This document shows positions 32,557 to 40,293 of a stretch of DNA of 64,000 nucleotides, in pieces. The stretch is from Actinoplanes aureus. Its GTDB lineage: Bacteria; Actinomycetota; Actinomycetes; Mycobacteriales; Micromonosporaceae. The stretch covers positions 28,099-92,098 of the forward strand of contig NZ_JADQTO010000036.1 in the NCBI RefSeq assembly GCF_015704865.1, written 5' to 3'. The notes beneath the pieces are model-generated. The model saw only the letters and a list, made by a program, of their open reading frames with translations, was not told the origin of the DNA and did not search any database. How positions within the stretch are numbered: the stretch's first letter is position 1; each line of letters begins with the position of its first letter. The translations under genes were made by a program, and so were the position numbers.

Positions 32557-33330
32557 ATGTGGGACCCGACTGTGTACCGCCGTTTCGGAACCGAACGTTC
32601 CCGTCCGTTCTTCGACCTCGTCCGGCAGATCGGTGCCGAGCGGCCGCGTGCCGTGGTGGACCTGGGCTGCGGGCCCGGTGAGCTGACCCGCACCCTCGCC
32701 GAGCGCTGGCCCGGCGCCCGGGTGGTCGGCATCGACTCCTCGCCCGAGATGATCGCGAAGGCGGCCGCCGACCCCGGACCGGTCGGGTTCCGGCTGGGCG
32801 GCATCGAGGACTGGCATCCCGAGCCCGACGTGGACGTGGTGGTCACCAACGCCGCTCTGCAATGGGTGCCGGGACACCGCGAGATGCTGGCCCGCTGGGT
32901 GACCGAGCTGCCGTCCGGCGCCTGGCTCGCCGTACAGGTGCCCGGCAACTTCGACAGTCCCGGTCACCGGGCGGTCCGGGAGCTGGGCGCTTCCGCGCGC
33001 TACGCCGAGCGCCTGGACGGCCTGCTCCGCGACGACCCGGTGGACGACGCGGCGGGGTACGCGGCGCTGCTCACCGCAACCGGCGCCACCGTCGACGCGT
33101 GGGAGACGACCTACCTGCACCTGCTGCCCGCCGCCGCGCCCGGTGCGGACCATCCCGTACTGAGCTGGATGGAGGGGACCGCGCTGCGCCCGGTGCGTGC
33201 GGCGCTGGACGAGGCGGACTGGGCGGACTTCCGGGCCGAGCTGGCGATCCGGATCGCCGAGACCCATCCCGAGCGGCACGGCGTCGTGGCGTTCCCCTTC
33301 CGCCGTATCTTCGTGGTGGCATCTATCTAG
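32557..33330 (+). CDS. tam: Trans-aconitate 2-methyltransferase
   Basis: The 257-residue protein matches the Tam family: MWDPTVYRRFGTERSRPFFDL, the SAM motif VVDLGCGPGELTRTLAERWP, VVGIDSSPEMIAKA, and VVVTNAALQWVPGHREML. Tam methylates trans-aconitate, an inhibitory by-product of the citrate cycle. A GGGAGAG site precedes the ATG. The adenosine deaminase gene starts 11 bases after its stop, so they form an operon. Confidence 0.88.
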   Translation: MWDPTVYRRFGTERSRPFFDLVRQIGAERPRAVVDLGCGPGELTRTLAERWPGARVVGIDSSPEMIAKAAADPGPVGFRLGGIEDWHPEPDVDVVVTNAALQWVPGHREMLARWVTELPSGAWLAVQVPGNFDSPGHRAVRELGASARYAERLDGLLRDDPVDDAAGYAALLTATGATVDAWETTYLHLLPAAAPGADHPVLSWMEGTALRPVRAALDEADWADFRAELAIRIAETHPERHGVVAFPFRRIFVVASI

Positions 33331-33341
33331 GGGGAGCTCTC

Positions 33342-34364
33342 TTGACGGACCTGACGTCGTTCATCGCCGGACTGCCCAAGGCCGAGCTGCACGTGCACCA
33401 CGTGGGTTCGGCCTCGCCGCGGATCGTGGCCGAGCTGGCCGCCCGGCACGAGGGCAGCTCACCGGTGCCGGCCGATCCGGCGCTGCTGGCCGAGTACTTC
33501 GAGTTCCGGGACTTCGCGCACTTCATCGAGGTCTACCTGAGCGTGGTCGATCTGATCCGTGACCCGGAGGACGTCCGGCTGCTGACCTACGAGATCGGCC
33601 GGGAACTGGCCCGCCAGCAGGTGCGGTACGCCGAACTGACCGTCACGCCGTACTCCAGTGTCCGGCGTGGCATCCCGGCACCGGCGTTCTGCGAGGCGAT
33701 CGAGGACGCCCGGACCGGGGCCGCTCGCGACTTCGGTGTGGACCTGCGCTGGTGCTTCGACATCCCGGGGGAGGCCGGGCTCGCCTCGGCCGAGGAGACC
33801 CTGCGGGTGGCCCTCGACGAGCGGCCCGACGGTTTGATCAGTTTCGGCCTCGGCGGACCCGAGATCGGGGTGCCGCGACCGCAGTTCAAGCCGTACTTCG
33901 ACAAGGCCCGGGCCGCCGGGCTGCACAGCGTGCCGCACGCCGGGGAGACGACCGGACCGGAGACGATCTGGGACGCGATCCGGGAGCTGGGCGCCGAGCG
34001 GATCGGGCACGGCATCGCCGCCGCCCGCGACGAGCGGCTGATGGCGTACCTGGCCGAGCACCGGATCCCGCTCGAGGTGTGCCCCACCTCGAACCTGCGC
34101 ACCCGGGCCGTCGCCTCGCTCGCCGAGCATCCGATCGCGACGCTTGTCGCGGCCGGGGTGCCGGTCAGCGTGAACTCCGACGACCCGCCGATGTTCGGCA
34201 CCACACTCGAGGCCGAGTACGCCGCCGCGGCCGGACTGCTCGACCTGGACGCGGCCGGTGTGGCCGACCTGGCGAAGGCCGCGGTCCGGCACAGCTTCCT
34301 GCCGGCGGCCGGGAAGTCCGCGCTGCTGGCGGAGATCGACGCCTACACCGTCACCTACGGGTAG
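33342..34364 (+). CDS. Adenosine deaminase family protein
   Basis: The 340-residue protein has the metal-dependent deaminase motifs: KAELHVHHVGS (metal His at 17 and 19), VPHAGETTGPETIW (general acid Glu), RIGHGIAAARDERLM and VSVNSDDPPMFG (metal Asp). It would deaminate adenosine or a related purine in salvage. The TTG start at 33342 has GGGGAG (33331-33336) five bases upstream and gives the usual MTDLTSFIAGLPKAELH start; the longer open frame is a shadow of tam. Substrate preference among adenosine-like compounds is not certain. Confidence 0.88.
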   Translation: MTDLTSFIAGLPKAELHVHHVGSASPRIVAELAARHEGSSPVPADPALLAEYFEFRDFAHFIEVYLSVVDLIRDPEDVRLLTYEIGRELARQQVRYAELTVTPYSSVRRGIPAPAFCEAIEDARTGAARDFGVDLRWCFDIPGEAGLASAEETLRVALDERPDGLISFGLGGPEIGVPRPQFKPYFDKARAAGLHSVPHAGETTGPETIWDAIRELGAERIGHGIAAARDERLMAYLAEHRIPLEVCPTSNLRTRAVASLAEHPIATLVAAGVPVSVNSDDPPMFGTTLEAEYAAAAGLLDLDAAGVADLAKAAVRHSFLPAAGKSALLAEIDAYTVTYG

Positions 34365-34501
34365 AGCGGGTCCTGCCAGCAGGCCACCATGACGGCGGTG
34401 CCGATGGTCAGGATCGTCAGCCAGCGCACCAGACGCCGCCGGTTGAACCGGGCCGGATCCTCGTCCGGCTCGGTCTTCGGCCTGCTCACTAGCTTCGGCA
34501 T
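34355..34501 (-). CDS. Small membrane peptide (48 residues)
   Basis: An ATG at 34499-34501 opens a 48-codon frame ending in TAG at 34355-34357: a charged N-terminus (MPKLVSRPKTEPDEDPARFN), a basic stretch and one hydrophobic helix (WLTILTIGTAVMVACW). It overlaps the 3' end of the convergent adenosine deaminase gene by 10 bases. A good-looking topology supports it, but no family is recognised. Confidence 0.55.
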   Translation of the reverse strand: MPKLVSRPKTEPDEDPARFNRRRLVRWLTILTIGTAVMVACWQDPLYP

Positions 34502-34537
34502 CCGCCTCTCCTGTCGGTCCTGGCCCGTCGGTGGTTC

Positions 34538-36823
34538 CTAGTCGGGAACCGCCGTCCAGCTCTGGTGACGTTGCCCGGTGTCCGTCTGGAGCACCAGCAC
34601 CCGGTGCGCGCCGAAACGCTGGCCACCCACACCGAGCACCAGGTTCGCCGTGGTGCTTCGCAACGTGAACCCGTAGTCCGAGGCCTGCAACTTCCAGCGG
34701 GCCCCGTTCGAGGCGTAGCAGTCGCCCTGCACCAGCGGCGCACCCGCGGCCGGCGTGCCGCCGAGCGCCACCGCGCACCGGTTGCTCGCCTTCGACACCA
34801 GCGAGTACGTGTCGTCCTCGGCCGGCACCAGCTGCCACTGCTGCTGGGCGCCGCCGTCCTCACCGCCGAGCGTCACCGGCGTGCCGTCGTCGGTGCGAGC
34901 CGCGTACAGATCGGCCGCGCCGCCGGTCAGCGCGTTGGTCAGGACGAACCACGAGTTCTGCACCGGGCGGGCCGCCGGGGCGGTCACCGCGGTGCCCTTG
35001 GCGCGGTAGCCGAGCTTCCGGTTACGGATCTCCACGGTGTACTTGGCGTCCGGCTTGAGGCCGATCAACCGGGCCCGGGTGGCGCGCGTGGTCGCCACCG
35101 GCTTGCCGTCCACGGACACCTCGTACCGGGCGTCGTCGGCGGCGCTGCTCCAGGTCAGCCGTACCGAGCTGCTTGTCGCCTCGCGGATCTCCAGCACCGC
35201 CTGCACGCCGTCGTTGGCGGTCGGCGGCGGCGCGGCCGGCGCCTCGCCGGGATCCTGGTCCCCGGTGCCGGGGGCCGGCGGGTCCGCCTTGGCGGCCGGC
35301 GGCCGGGCCTTGCCGACCGGATGCGCCACCTCCTCCACCGGCGGCAGAGCCGGATCGGCGGGGACGGTGGGGTCCGGCCCGGGGGTGGCCGGGGCGGGGC
35401 TCTCCGAGACGCTGGGGCTCGGTGCCGGGGCGGAGCTCGGCGTGCCCGCGCTCGGGCTGGGTGCCGGGCTGCTCGGTGCCGGGCGCGGCGTGGCCGGGGC
35501 GGTCGAGGGCGCGGGAGCCGGCGCGGTGGTGTCCGGCCGGGTGGCGCCCGGCGCGTCCGGGATGTCGTCGCCGCCGTCGCTGCGCAGCAGGAACTCGCTC
35601 AGCGCCACGTTCCAGTGCTCGTCCAGGTAGCTGCCCGGCTTCGGGTCGGTGCTGAAGTAGTCGTCGTGCCCGCAGTCCAGCCGGATCTCGTGGTTTTTCG
35701 GGCAGACGGTACGGATCGGCTTGCCCGACCGGTCCGAGCCGCAGAGCAGGTCGTACTCGTCGACACAGCTACCCGCGCCGGTGGCGTTCGGCGAGTCGGA
35801 CAGCACCGCGCCGAGCGAGTGGGTCAGCTCGTGCGCCGCGACCGCCGAACTCCAGCATCCGGAGTCGACCCGGGCGTACGACGGGCCGCCGTTGTTGCGG
35901 TTGCCGCGGCCGGGCCGGGTGTCCGCGACGTACGTCGAGATACCGCAGTAGACGTTGGTGTCGGAGAACATCAGGTACTTGCGGTCGGTCCGGTTGTAGC
36001 CGAGGTTGCGCAGCGACTCGATGGTCTTGAGGAACGAGTCCAGCGAGCCGTCCGGCAGCTGCACCTCGGCCACGTCGACCCGGCAGTCGGGCGTCGTCAC
36101 GTACCGGATGTGCCGGGAGCCACCGGTCTCGCCGGCGCTCGCGTCGTAGATCGCGTCCACCCCGGCCGCCCAGGTGCGGAACGAGTTCAGGAATTTCGGG
36201 TACCGGCTGTCGGTGGCGGACTCGTGCAGGTAGAGCAGCTGCACCCGCTTGCCGCTGCGGCCGTCGCCGGAGCAGGCCACGTCGCCCGGGCCGAGGATGA
36301 AGTCGGCCTGGCCGGGAGCGGCGTCCGGGATCAGCGCCGGCGCGTCCGCGGTCAGCGCACTGCCGCCCAGGTCGCGAGCGATCTCGGCGTCCTTGGGCAC
36401 GGCGCCGTTCTCACGGCGTACCGCGGTCACCTGCCCGCCGCCCTTGGTGACCGGTGCCACGTCCCGGCGTACCGAGAGGCCGGCCGGGGGGCTCTGCGGG
36501 CCGTGCGTACAGGTCTCGTCGTAGAGCAGATAGGAGCCGGCGCAGAACGAGTCGGCGGCGGCCAGCTTCAGGCCGGTGTAGACCAGGCCCTGCTCGGGCG
36601 CGTCGGCCGGCAGGCCGGCGAGGCCGAGCCGGTCCGCGTCGCTCGACGAACTGTTGCCGATCACGCTGGGACCCACCACGCCGCCGACGCCGAGCAGAGC
36701 CAGCCCGAGTGCTACTGGAAGGAGCCGGGAGCTCGCGGAGCGTGACTTGCGGCGATGCTCGCTCGGAGCGCGCCGCCGCCCTGGGGGCGACCCGCGGAAC
36801 GCTGGCCGGCGATGCGCGGACAC
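34538..36823 (-). CDS. Secreted zinc metalloprotease with FN3 and ricin-type lectin domains
   Basis: The 761-residue protein starts at GTG 36821-36823 (GAGGAG five bases upstream). It has a basic N-terminus and signal helix (LLPVALGLALLGVGGVV). A large catalytic region follows, with the HExxH zinc motif AVAAHELTHSLGAV and nearby cysteines. Then come a Pro/Ser/Ala-rich linker of about 110 residues, an FN3 domain (SSVRLTWSSAADDARYEVSV) and a C-terminal ricin-type beta-trefoil (QQQWQLVP, ARWKLQASDYGFTL). It is probably an extracellular peptidase that binds glycans. The open frame continues upstream to 38062 only as a shadow. It follows the histidine kinase gene in the same direction, so the two-component system may control it. 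Confidence 0.88.
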   Translation of the reverse strand: MSAHRRPAFRGSPPGRRRAPSEHRRKSRSASSRLLPVALGLALLGVGGVVGPSVIGNSSSSDADRLGLAGLPADAPEQGLVYTGLKLAAADSFCAGSYLLYDETCTHGPQSPPAGLSVRRDVAPVTKGGGQVTAVRRENGAVPKDAEIARDLGGSALTADAPALIPDAAPGQADFILGPGDVACSGDGRSGKRVQLLYLHESATDSRYPKFLNSFRTWAAGVDAIYDASAGETGGSRHIRYVTTPDCRVDVAEVQLPDGSLDSFLKTIESLRNLGYNRTDRKYLMFSDTNVYCGISTYVADTRPGRGNRNNGGPSYARVDSGCWSSAVAAHELTHSLGAVLSDSPNATGAGSCVDEYDLLCGSDRSGKPIRTVCPKNHEIRLDCGHDDYFSTDPKPGSYLDEHWNVALSEFLLRSDGGDDIPDAPGATRPDTTAPAPAPSTAPATPRPAPSSPAPSPSAGTPSSAPAPSPSVSESPAPATPGPDPTVPADPALPPVEEVAHPVGKARPPAAKADPPAPGTGDQDPGEAPAAPPPTANDGVQAVLEIREATSSSVRLTWSSAADDARYEVSVDGKPVATTRATRARLIGLKPDAKYTVEIRNRKLGYRAKGTAVTAPAARPVQNSWFVLTNALTGGAADLYAARTDDGTPVTLGGEDGGAQQQWQLVPAEDDTYSLVSKASNRCAVALGGTPAAGAPLVQGDCYASNGARWKLQASDYGFTLRSTTANLVLGVGGQRFGAHRVLVLQTDTGQRHQSWTAVPD

Positions 36824-36849
36824 TGCGTCTCCTCGTCGAGCTGGATAAC

Positions 36850-36884
36850 GGTGGGAGGGGCCCATGGGGTGGCCGCCTCCCACC
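36850..36884 (-). promoter_or_regulatory. Hairpin in metalloprotease leader
   Basis: GGTGGGAGG (36850-36858) pairs with CCTCCCACC (36876-36884) in a 9-bp perfect stem, about 27 bases before the metalloprotease start. It could affect translation initiation. Confidence 0.35.
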
Positions 36885-36972
36885 GCGTGGCGGCTTCTCG
36901 GTTCGCGGCGATGGGGACGCGCTGCGGGTTGCGATCCGGGAAGCCGGATGGGATCGAAGGGAAGACTGCCAG

Positions 36973-36988
36973 CCCTGGCGCGCCAGGG
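36973..36988. promoter_or_regulatory. 16-bp perfect palindrome
   Basis: CCCTGGCGCGCCAGGG is fully self-complementary. It lies between the histidine kinase stop (37057) and the metalloprotease, beside an AT-rich stretch (36998-37014) that may hold the protease promoter. It could be an operator or a transcription-end hairpin. The rest of this 233-base interval has no gene I can support. Confidence 0.4.
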
Positions 36989-37056
36989 GAACGCCCTTAA
37001 TAGAGATATAAGCAAGCGCTGTTCCGTCCGGGGGACACGGTCTGGTTCTTCGAAGC

Positions 37057-38484
37057 TCATTCCCGCCCCGGTCGTTGCCAACGGCGTCGGCCCGGGTCCC
37101 GTTCGCGGGTCAAGCGACCGCGTCCGACCAGGCCGAATCGGCTCGGTACCTTCGGCGTGGCGTCCGCGTCGGCGAGCAGCATAACCACGCTCGCGCCGCC
37201 CATCGCGGCCCGGTCCAGGCTCACCGATCCGCCGGTGGCCTGCGCCACCCGCCGGGCGATGTCCAGCCCCAGGCCGGTCGAGCCCTGGTTGCTCTGGCCG
37301 CGCCGCAGCGCCCGCTCCGGGTCGGGGATGCCGGGCCCGGCGTCGTCCACCCGCAGCGCCACCCAGCCGTCCCGCCGGGAGAGCCCGACCTCGAACGCGG
37401 TGCCCTGCGGGGTGTAGCGGAAGACGTTGCCGAGGACCGCGTCCAGGGCGGCGGCCAGCTCGGCGCGGGCCACCGGTACGGGGACGCGCAGGTGCGCGCC
37501 GACCACCCGGTACTGGCGGTCCTGGTCGCCGGCGAGGGCGGACCAGAACATCATCCGTTCCCGGACCACCTCGCTGGCGTCGCAGAGACCGTCCTCCGGC
37601 GCGGCCACCTGCGCGGCGACCGCCTGCCGTGTGGTGTTGATCAGGGCGTTGACCTCGTCCTCGAGGGTGCCGATCGCCTGCCGGATGCGGCGGATGCCGC
37701 GGCGGCGGTCCACCTCGTCCGCGGTCAGGTCGATGATCTGGGTGTCGTCCGGGTCGAGGGCCTCGGCGTCCAGGCGCAGCGCGGTCAGCGGGGTACGCAG
37801 CCGGTGCGACAGGTCGGCGACCAGTTCCCGCTCGTCGGTGCGGGAGGTGACCAGACGGTCGGCCATCCGGTTGAAGGCGTATCCGGCCTCGGCGAGCTCG
37901 CGTGGGCCCGAGGGCTGTATGCGTACGCCGAGGTCGCCGTCCCCGACCGCGAGGGCGGCGTCGACCAGGTTGCGGGCCGATGAGACGGCGCCCCGGGCCA
38001 GCCGGTCCACCACGAAGACCGCACCGCCGACCAGGACGACCGCGAGACCCAGCAGCAGCCACCAGTCGCGGGCGGTGTTCTCGTTGAGCACCGGGTCCGG
38101 TACGAACGCCTCGATCACCAGCGTCTTGTCATTTACGGTCACTGGCTGTAGGCGTACCACGCCGCCGGCGACCTCCTCGACGGTCGGCTCCGGGTGGGTC
38201 GCCGCGCGGTCGATGAGCGCGGCGTCGGCGCGCCCGCCGGCGGTGGGTGCGATGCCGGGGGTGTGCACCACCGGGTTGCCGCCGGCTGCCTGAACGGCGG
38301 CGGCCACGCCGCGGTCCCCGGCCCCCGCACTGATGGCGCCGGCGACCGTCGCGGTACGCCGGGCGGCCTCCTCGAGAGCGGCCTCCCGATGGTCGTTACG
38401 CAGTCCCCAGCCGAGCGGGATCAGGAAGACCAGAGCGGCGATGGCCGTCGTGGCGGCGGTGATGTAGGCCAGCCGCAGCCTCAG
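37057..38484 (-). CDS. Two-component sensor histidine kinase
   Basis: The protein has a first membrane helix (YITAATTAIAALVFLIPLGW), an extracytoplasmic sensor region (about 30-160), a second helix (WWLLLGLAVVLVGGAVFVV), HAMP, the HisKA phospho-acceptor helix (VADLSHRLRTPLTALRLDAE) and the HATPase boxes LGNVFRYTPQ, VDDAGPGIPD and STGLGLDIARRV. The start is unclear. No ATG, GTG or TTG lies in frame near the first helix, so I propose the CTG at 38482-38484, which overlaps the response-regulator stop (CTGA). The only upstream ATG (38625) would need a 145-base overlap. About 475 residues. Confidence 0.85.
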   Translation of the reverse strand: MRLRLAYITAATTAIAALVFLIPLGWGLRNDHREAALEEAARRTATVAGAISAGAGDRGVAAAVQAAGGNPVVHTPGIAPTAGGRADAALIDRAATHPEPTVEEVAGGVVRLQPVTVNDKTLVIEAFVPDPVLNENTARDWWLLLGLAVVLVGGAVFVVDRLARGAVSSARNLVDAALAVGDGDLGVRIQPSGPRELAEAGYAFNRMADRLVTSRTDERELVADLSHRLRTPLTALRLDAEALDPDDTQIIDLTADEVDRRRGIRRIRQAIGTLEDEVNALINTTRQAVAAQVAAPEDGLCDASEVVRERMMFWSALAGDQDRQYRVVGAHLRVPVPVARAELAAALDAVLGNVFRYTPQGTAFEVGLSRRDGWVALRVDDAGPGIPDPERALRRGQSNQGSTGLGLDIARRVAQATGGSVSLDRAAMGGASVVMLLADADATPKVPSRFGLVGRGRLTRERDPGRRRWQRPGRE

Positions 38485-39170
38485 TCCGGCGCCACCAACC
38501 GGAATCCGACCCCCCGCACGGTGCGCAGGTAGCGGGGCTTCGCCGCGGATTCGCCCAACTTCCGGCGAAGCCAGTACAAATGAACGTCGATGGTCTGGTC
38601 CTCGCCGACCGACGGCTGTCGCCATACCTCCTCCAACAGCTCACGACGGGAAACCACTCGGCCCGGACGGGCGGCGAGATAGGCAAGCAGATCGAATTCC
38701 TTGCGGGTCAGCGCCAGTGGCTGGTCCGCGAGGGCGGCGCTGCGCTCGCCGATGTCGACTCGCAGCTCGCCGACCTCGTAGACGGCCGGCTGCGCGGCCC
38801 GGCTGGCCCGGCCCACCCGGCGCAGCACCGTGGCGATCCGCGCGTCCAGATGGGCGCCGGTGAACGGCTTGACCATGTAGTCGTCGGCACCGGCGCGCAG
38901 CAGTCGCACGACGGTCTGCTCGTCGTCACGGGCGGTGGCGATGATGATCGGCACATCGGTGATGCCGCGCAGCATGCGCAGCGCATCGGAGCCGTCCAGG
39001 TCGGGCAGTCCGAGGTCGAGCACGACCAGGTCGGGCGTCTCCGCCGCGACCCGCCGCAGTGCCTCGAGAGCCGTGCCGACGGCGTGCACGGCGTGCCCCC
39101 GGTCGGCGAGCGATCGGAGCATGGCACCGCGCACGACATGATCGTCTTCGACGAGCAACACCGTGGCCAT
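38481..39170 (-). CDS. OmpR-family response regulator
   Basis: The 229-residue protein has a receiver domain (VLLVEDDHVVRGAMLRSL, phospho-Asp in VVLDLGLPDLDG, Lys in DYMVKPFTGAHL) and an OmpR/PhoB winged-helix DNA-binding domain (LTRKEFDLLAYLAARPGRVV, DVHLYWLRRKLGE, TVRGVGFRLV). It is the partner of the histidine kinase downstream. A TACGGT box ends 6 bases before the ATG, so its transcript may be leaderless. Possible targets are the metalloprotease and the divergent ADP-ribosylglycohydrolase. Confidence 0.92.
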   Translation of the reverse strand: MATVLLVEDDHVVRGAMLRSLADRGHAVHAVGTALEALRRVAAETPDLVVLDLGLPDLDGSDALRMLRGITDVPIIIATARDDEQTVVRLLRAGADDYMVKPFTGAHLDARIATVLRRVGRASRAAQPAVYEVGELRVDIGERSAALADQPLALTRKEFDLLAYLAARPGRVVSRRELLEEVWRQPSVGEDQTIDVHLYWLRRKLGESAAKPRYLRTVRGVGFRLVAPD

Positions 39171-39227
39171 GCGAAGACCGTAGCGTCCTTGGCAACCGAA
39201 ACCTAAAGGGTGATCGAGCGAGACTCT

Positions 39228-39255
39228 TTGATGACGCTCAGTGATGGAATACGAT
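39228..39255 (+). promoter_or_regulatory. Promoter of the ADP-ribosylglycohydrolase gene
   Basis: TTGATG (39228-39233), a 16-base spacer and TACGAT (39250-39255) lie just before the ATG at 39267, and exclude the earlier in-frame starts at 39210 and 39231 if used. Confidence 0.5.
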
Positions 39256-39266
39256 CCGAAGCGCTG

Positions 39267-40181
39267 ATGTCATTCACTCTCTTCCCCGGTACCCGGCTGG
39301 TGCTGGCCCTGGAAAGCCTGGCCGGCCTCAGCGTCGGCGACGCGCTCGGCGCCCAGTACTTCGTGCCCGGGAACAAGCCGTCCGACCTGCTCGAGGGCAG
39401 GGTCCCAGATGCGCCCTGGGAGTGGACCGACGACACCGAGCAGGCCTGCTGCCTGGTGGCGACGCTGGCCGGCGACGACGGCGACTTCGACCGGGACGGC
39501 TTCGCTGAGCGCCTGGCCGGGCAGTTCGACGCCTACCGCGGCTACGGTCCCGGCGCTGTCACCATGCTCCGCGAGATCCGCGACGGCCTGCCCTGGCCGA
39601 TCGCCGCGGCCGCGGCCTTCGGCGGGCAGGGCTCGTGCGGAAACGGCGCGGCGATGCGCGCCGCACCGCTGGGGGCCTGGCATGCGGATTCACTCGCGCA
39701 CGCGGCAGCCCAAGGGGTACGCGCGGCCGAGGTCACCCATGCGCACCCGGAGGGGATCGCGGGCGGTGTGGCTGTCACCGTGGCCGCTGCGGTCGCCGCC
39801 GCCGCCCGGCTCAACGGCCACAAACCCGATCGGGGCCGGTTGCTGCGGGCCACGGCCGGGCACACTCCGACCGGGGTGGTCGCCGACGCGCTGGTGGAGG
39901 CCGCCGGCCTGGCCGACATCGGTATCGCCGAGGCGGCGAACCGGCTGGGCAGCGGTGGCCAGGCGACCGCCCAGGACACGGTGCCGTTCGCGCTCTGGGT
40001 GGCCGACCGCTACCTCGACGACTATCCCGCGGCGGTGGCGGCGTGCGTGGTCGCCGGCGGGGACGTGGACACCACGGCGGCGATCGCCGGGGGCGTCGTG
40101 GCGGCGTACACCGGGGTGGACGGCATCCCGCCCGCCTGGCTCGCCGCCCGTGAGCCGCTGCCGGCCTGGCTGCCCGCCTGA
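39267..40181 (+). CDS. ADP-ribosylglycohydrolase family protein
   Basis: The 304-residue protein has the DraG/ARH fold motifs: ALESLAGLSVGDALGAQYF, the metal-binding EWTDDTEQACC, GNGAAMRAAPLGAW and the C-terminal GGDVDTTAAIAGGVVAAYTG. Family members remove ADP-ribose from arginine or other groups using two magnesium ions; the natural target is unknown. It is divergent from the response regulator. I chose ATG 39267 because a good promoter lies between it and the earlier in-frame starts. Confidence 0.88.
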   Translation: MSFTLFPGTRLVLALESLAGLSVGDALGAQYFVPGNKPSDLLEGRVPDAPWEWTDDTEQACCLVATLAGDDGDFDRDGFAERLAGQFDAYRGYGPGAVTMLREIRDGLPWPIAAAAAFGGQGSCGNGAAMRAAPLGAWHADSLAHAAAQGVRAAEVTHAHPEGIAGGVAVTVAAAVAAAARLNGHKPDRGRLLRATAGHTPTGVVADALVEAAGLADIGIAEAANRLGSGGQATAQDTVPFALWVADRYLDDYPAAVAACVVAGGDVDTTAAIAGGVVAAYTGVDGIPPAWLAAREPLPAWLPA

Positions 40182-40187
40182 AACCGT

Positions 40188-40205
40188 GCGTGTGGATTCA
40201 CACGC
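40188..40205 (+). terminator. Hairpin after ADP-ribosylglycohydrolase gene
   Basis: GCGTGTG and CACACGC form a perfect 7-bp stem around GATT, 7 bases after the stop codon. No T-tract follows. Confidence 0.5.
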
Positions 40206-40293
40206 GCCGGGCGAAACGCGCAGAAGCACGGCGGATAGCATCGTTGGCGGCCCGGAGAGCGCTGGGCCTCCCGCTGTCTGAATGGAGATCACC

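Noticed and set aside
36824..37056. c-di-AMP (ydaO-type) riboswitch before the metalloprotease
   Set aside because: I looked for the conserved ydaO/yuaA elements in the leader on the minus strand and did not see them; only simple hairpins are present.
40182..40293. T-box leader for thrS
   Set aside because: The leader is about 110 bases or less and has no T-box sequence or specifier stem I can recognise.
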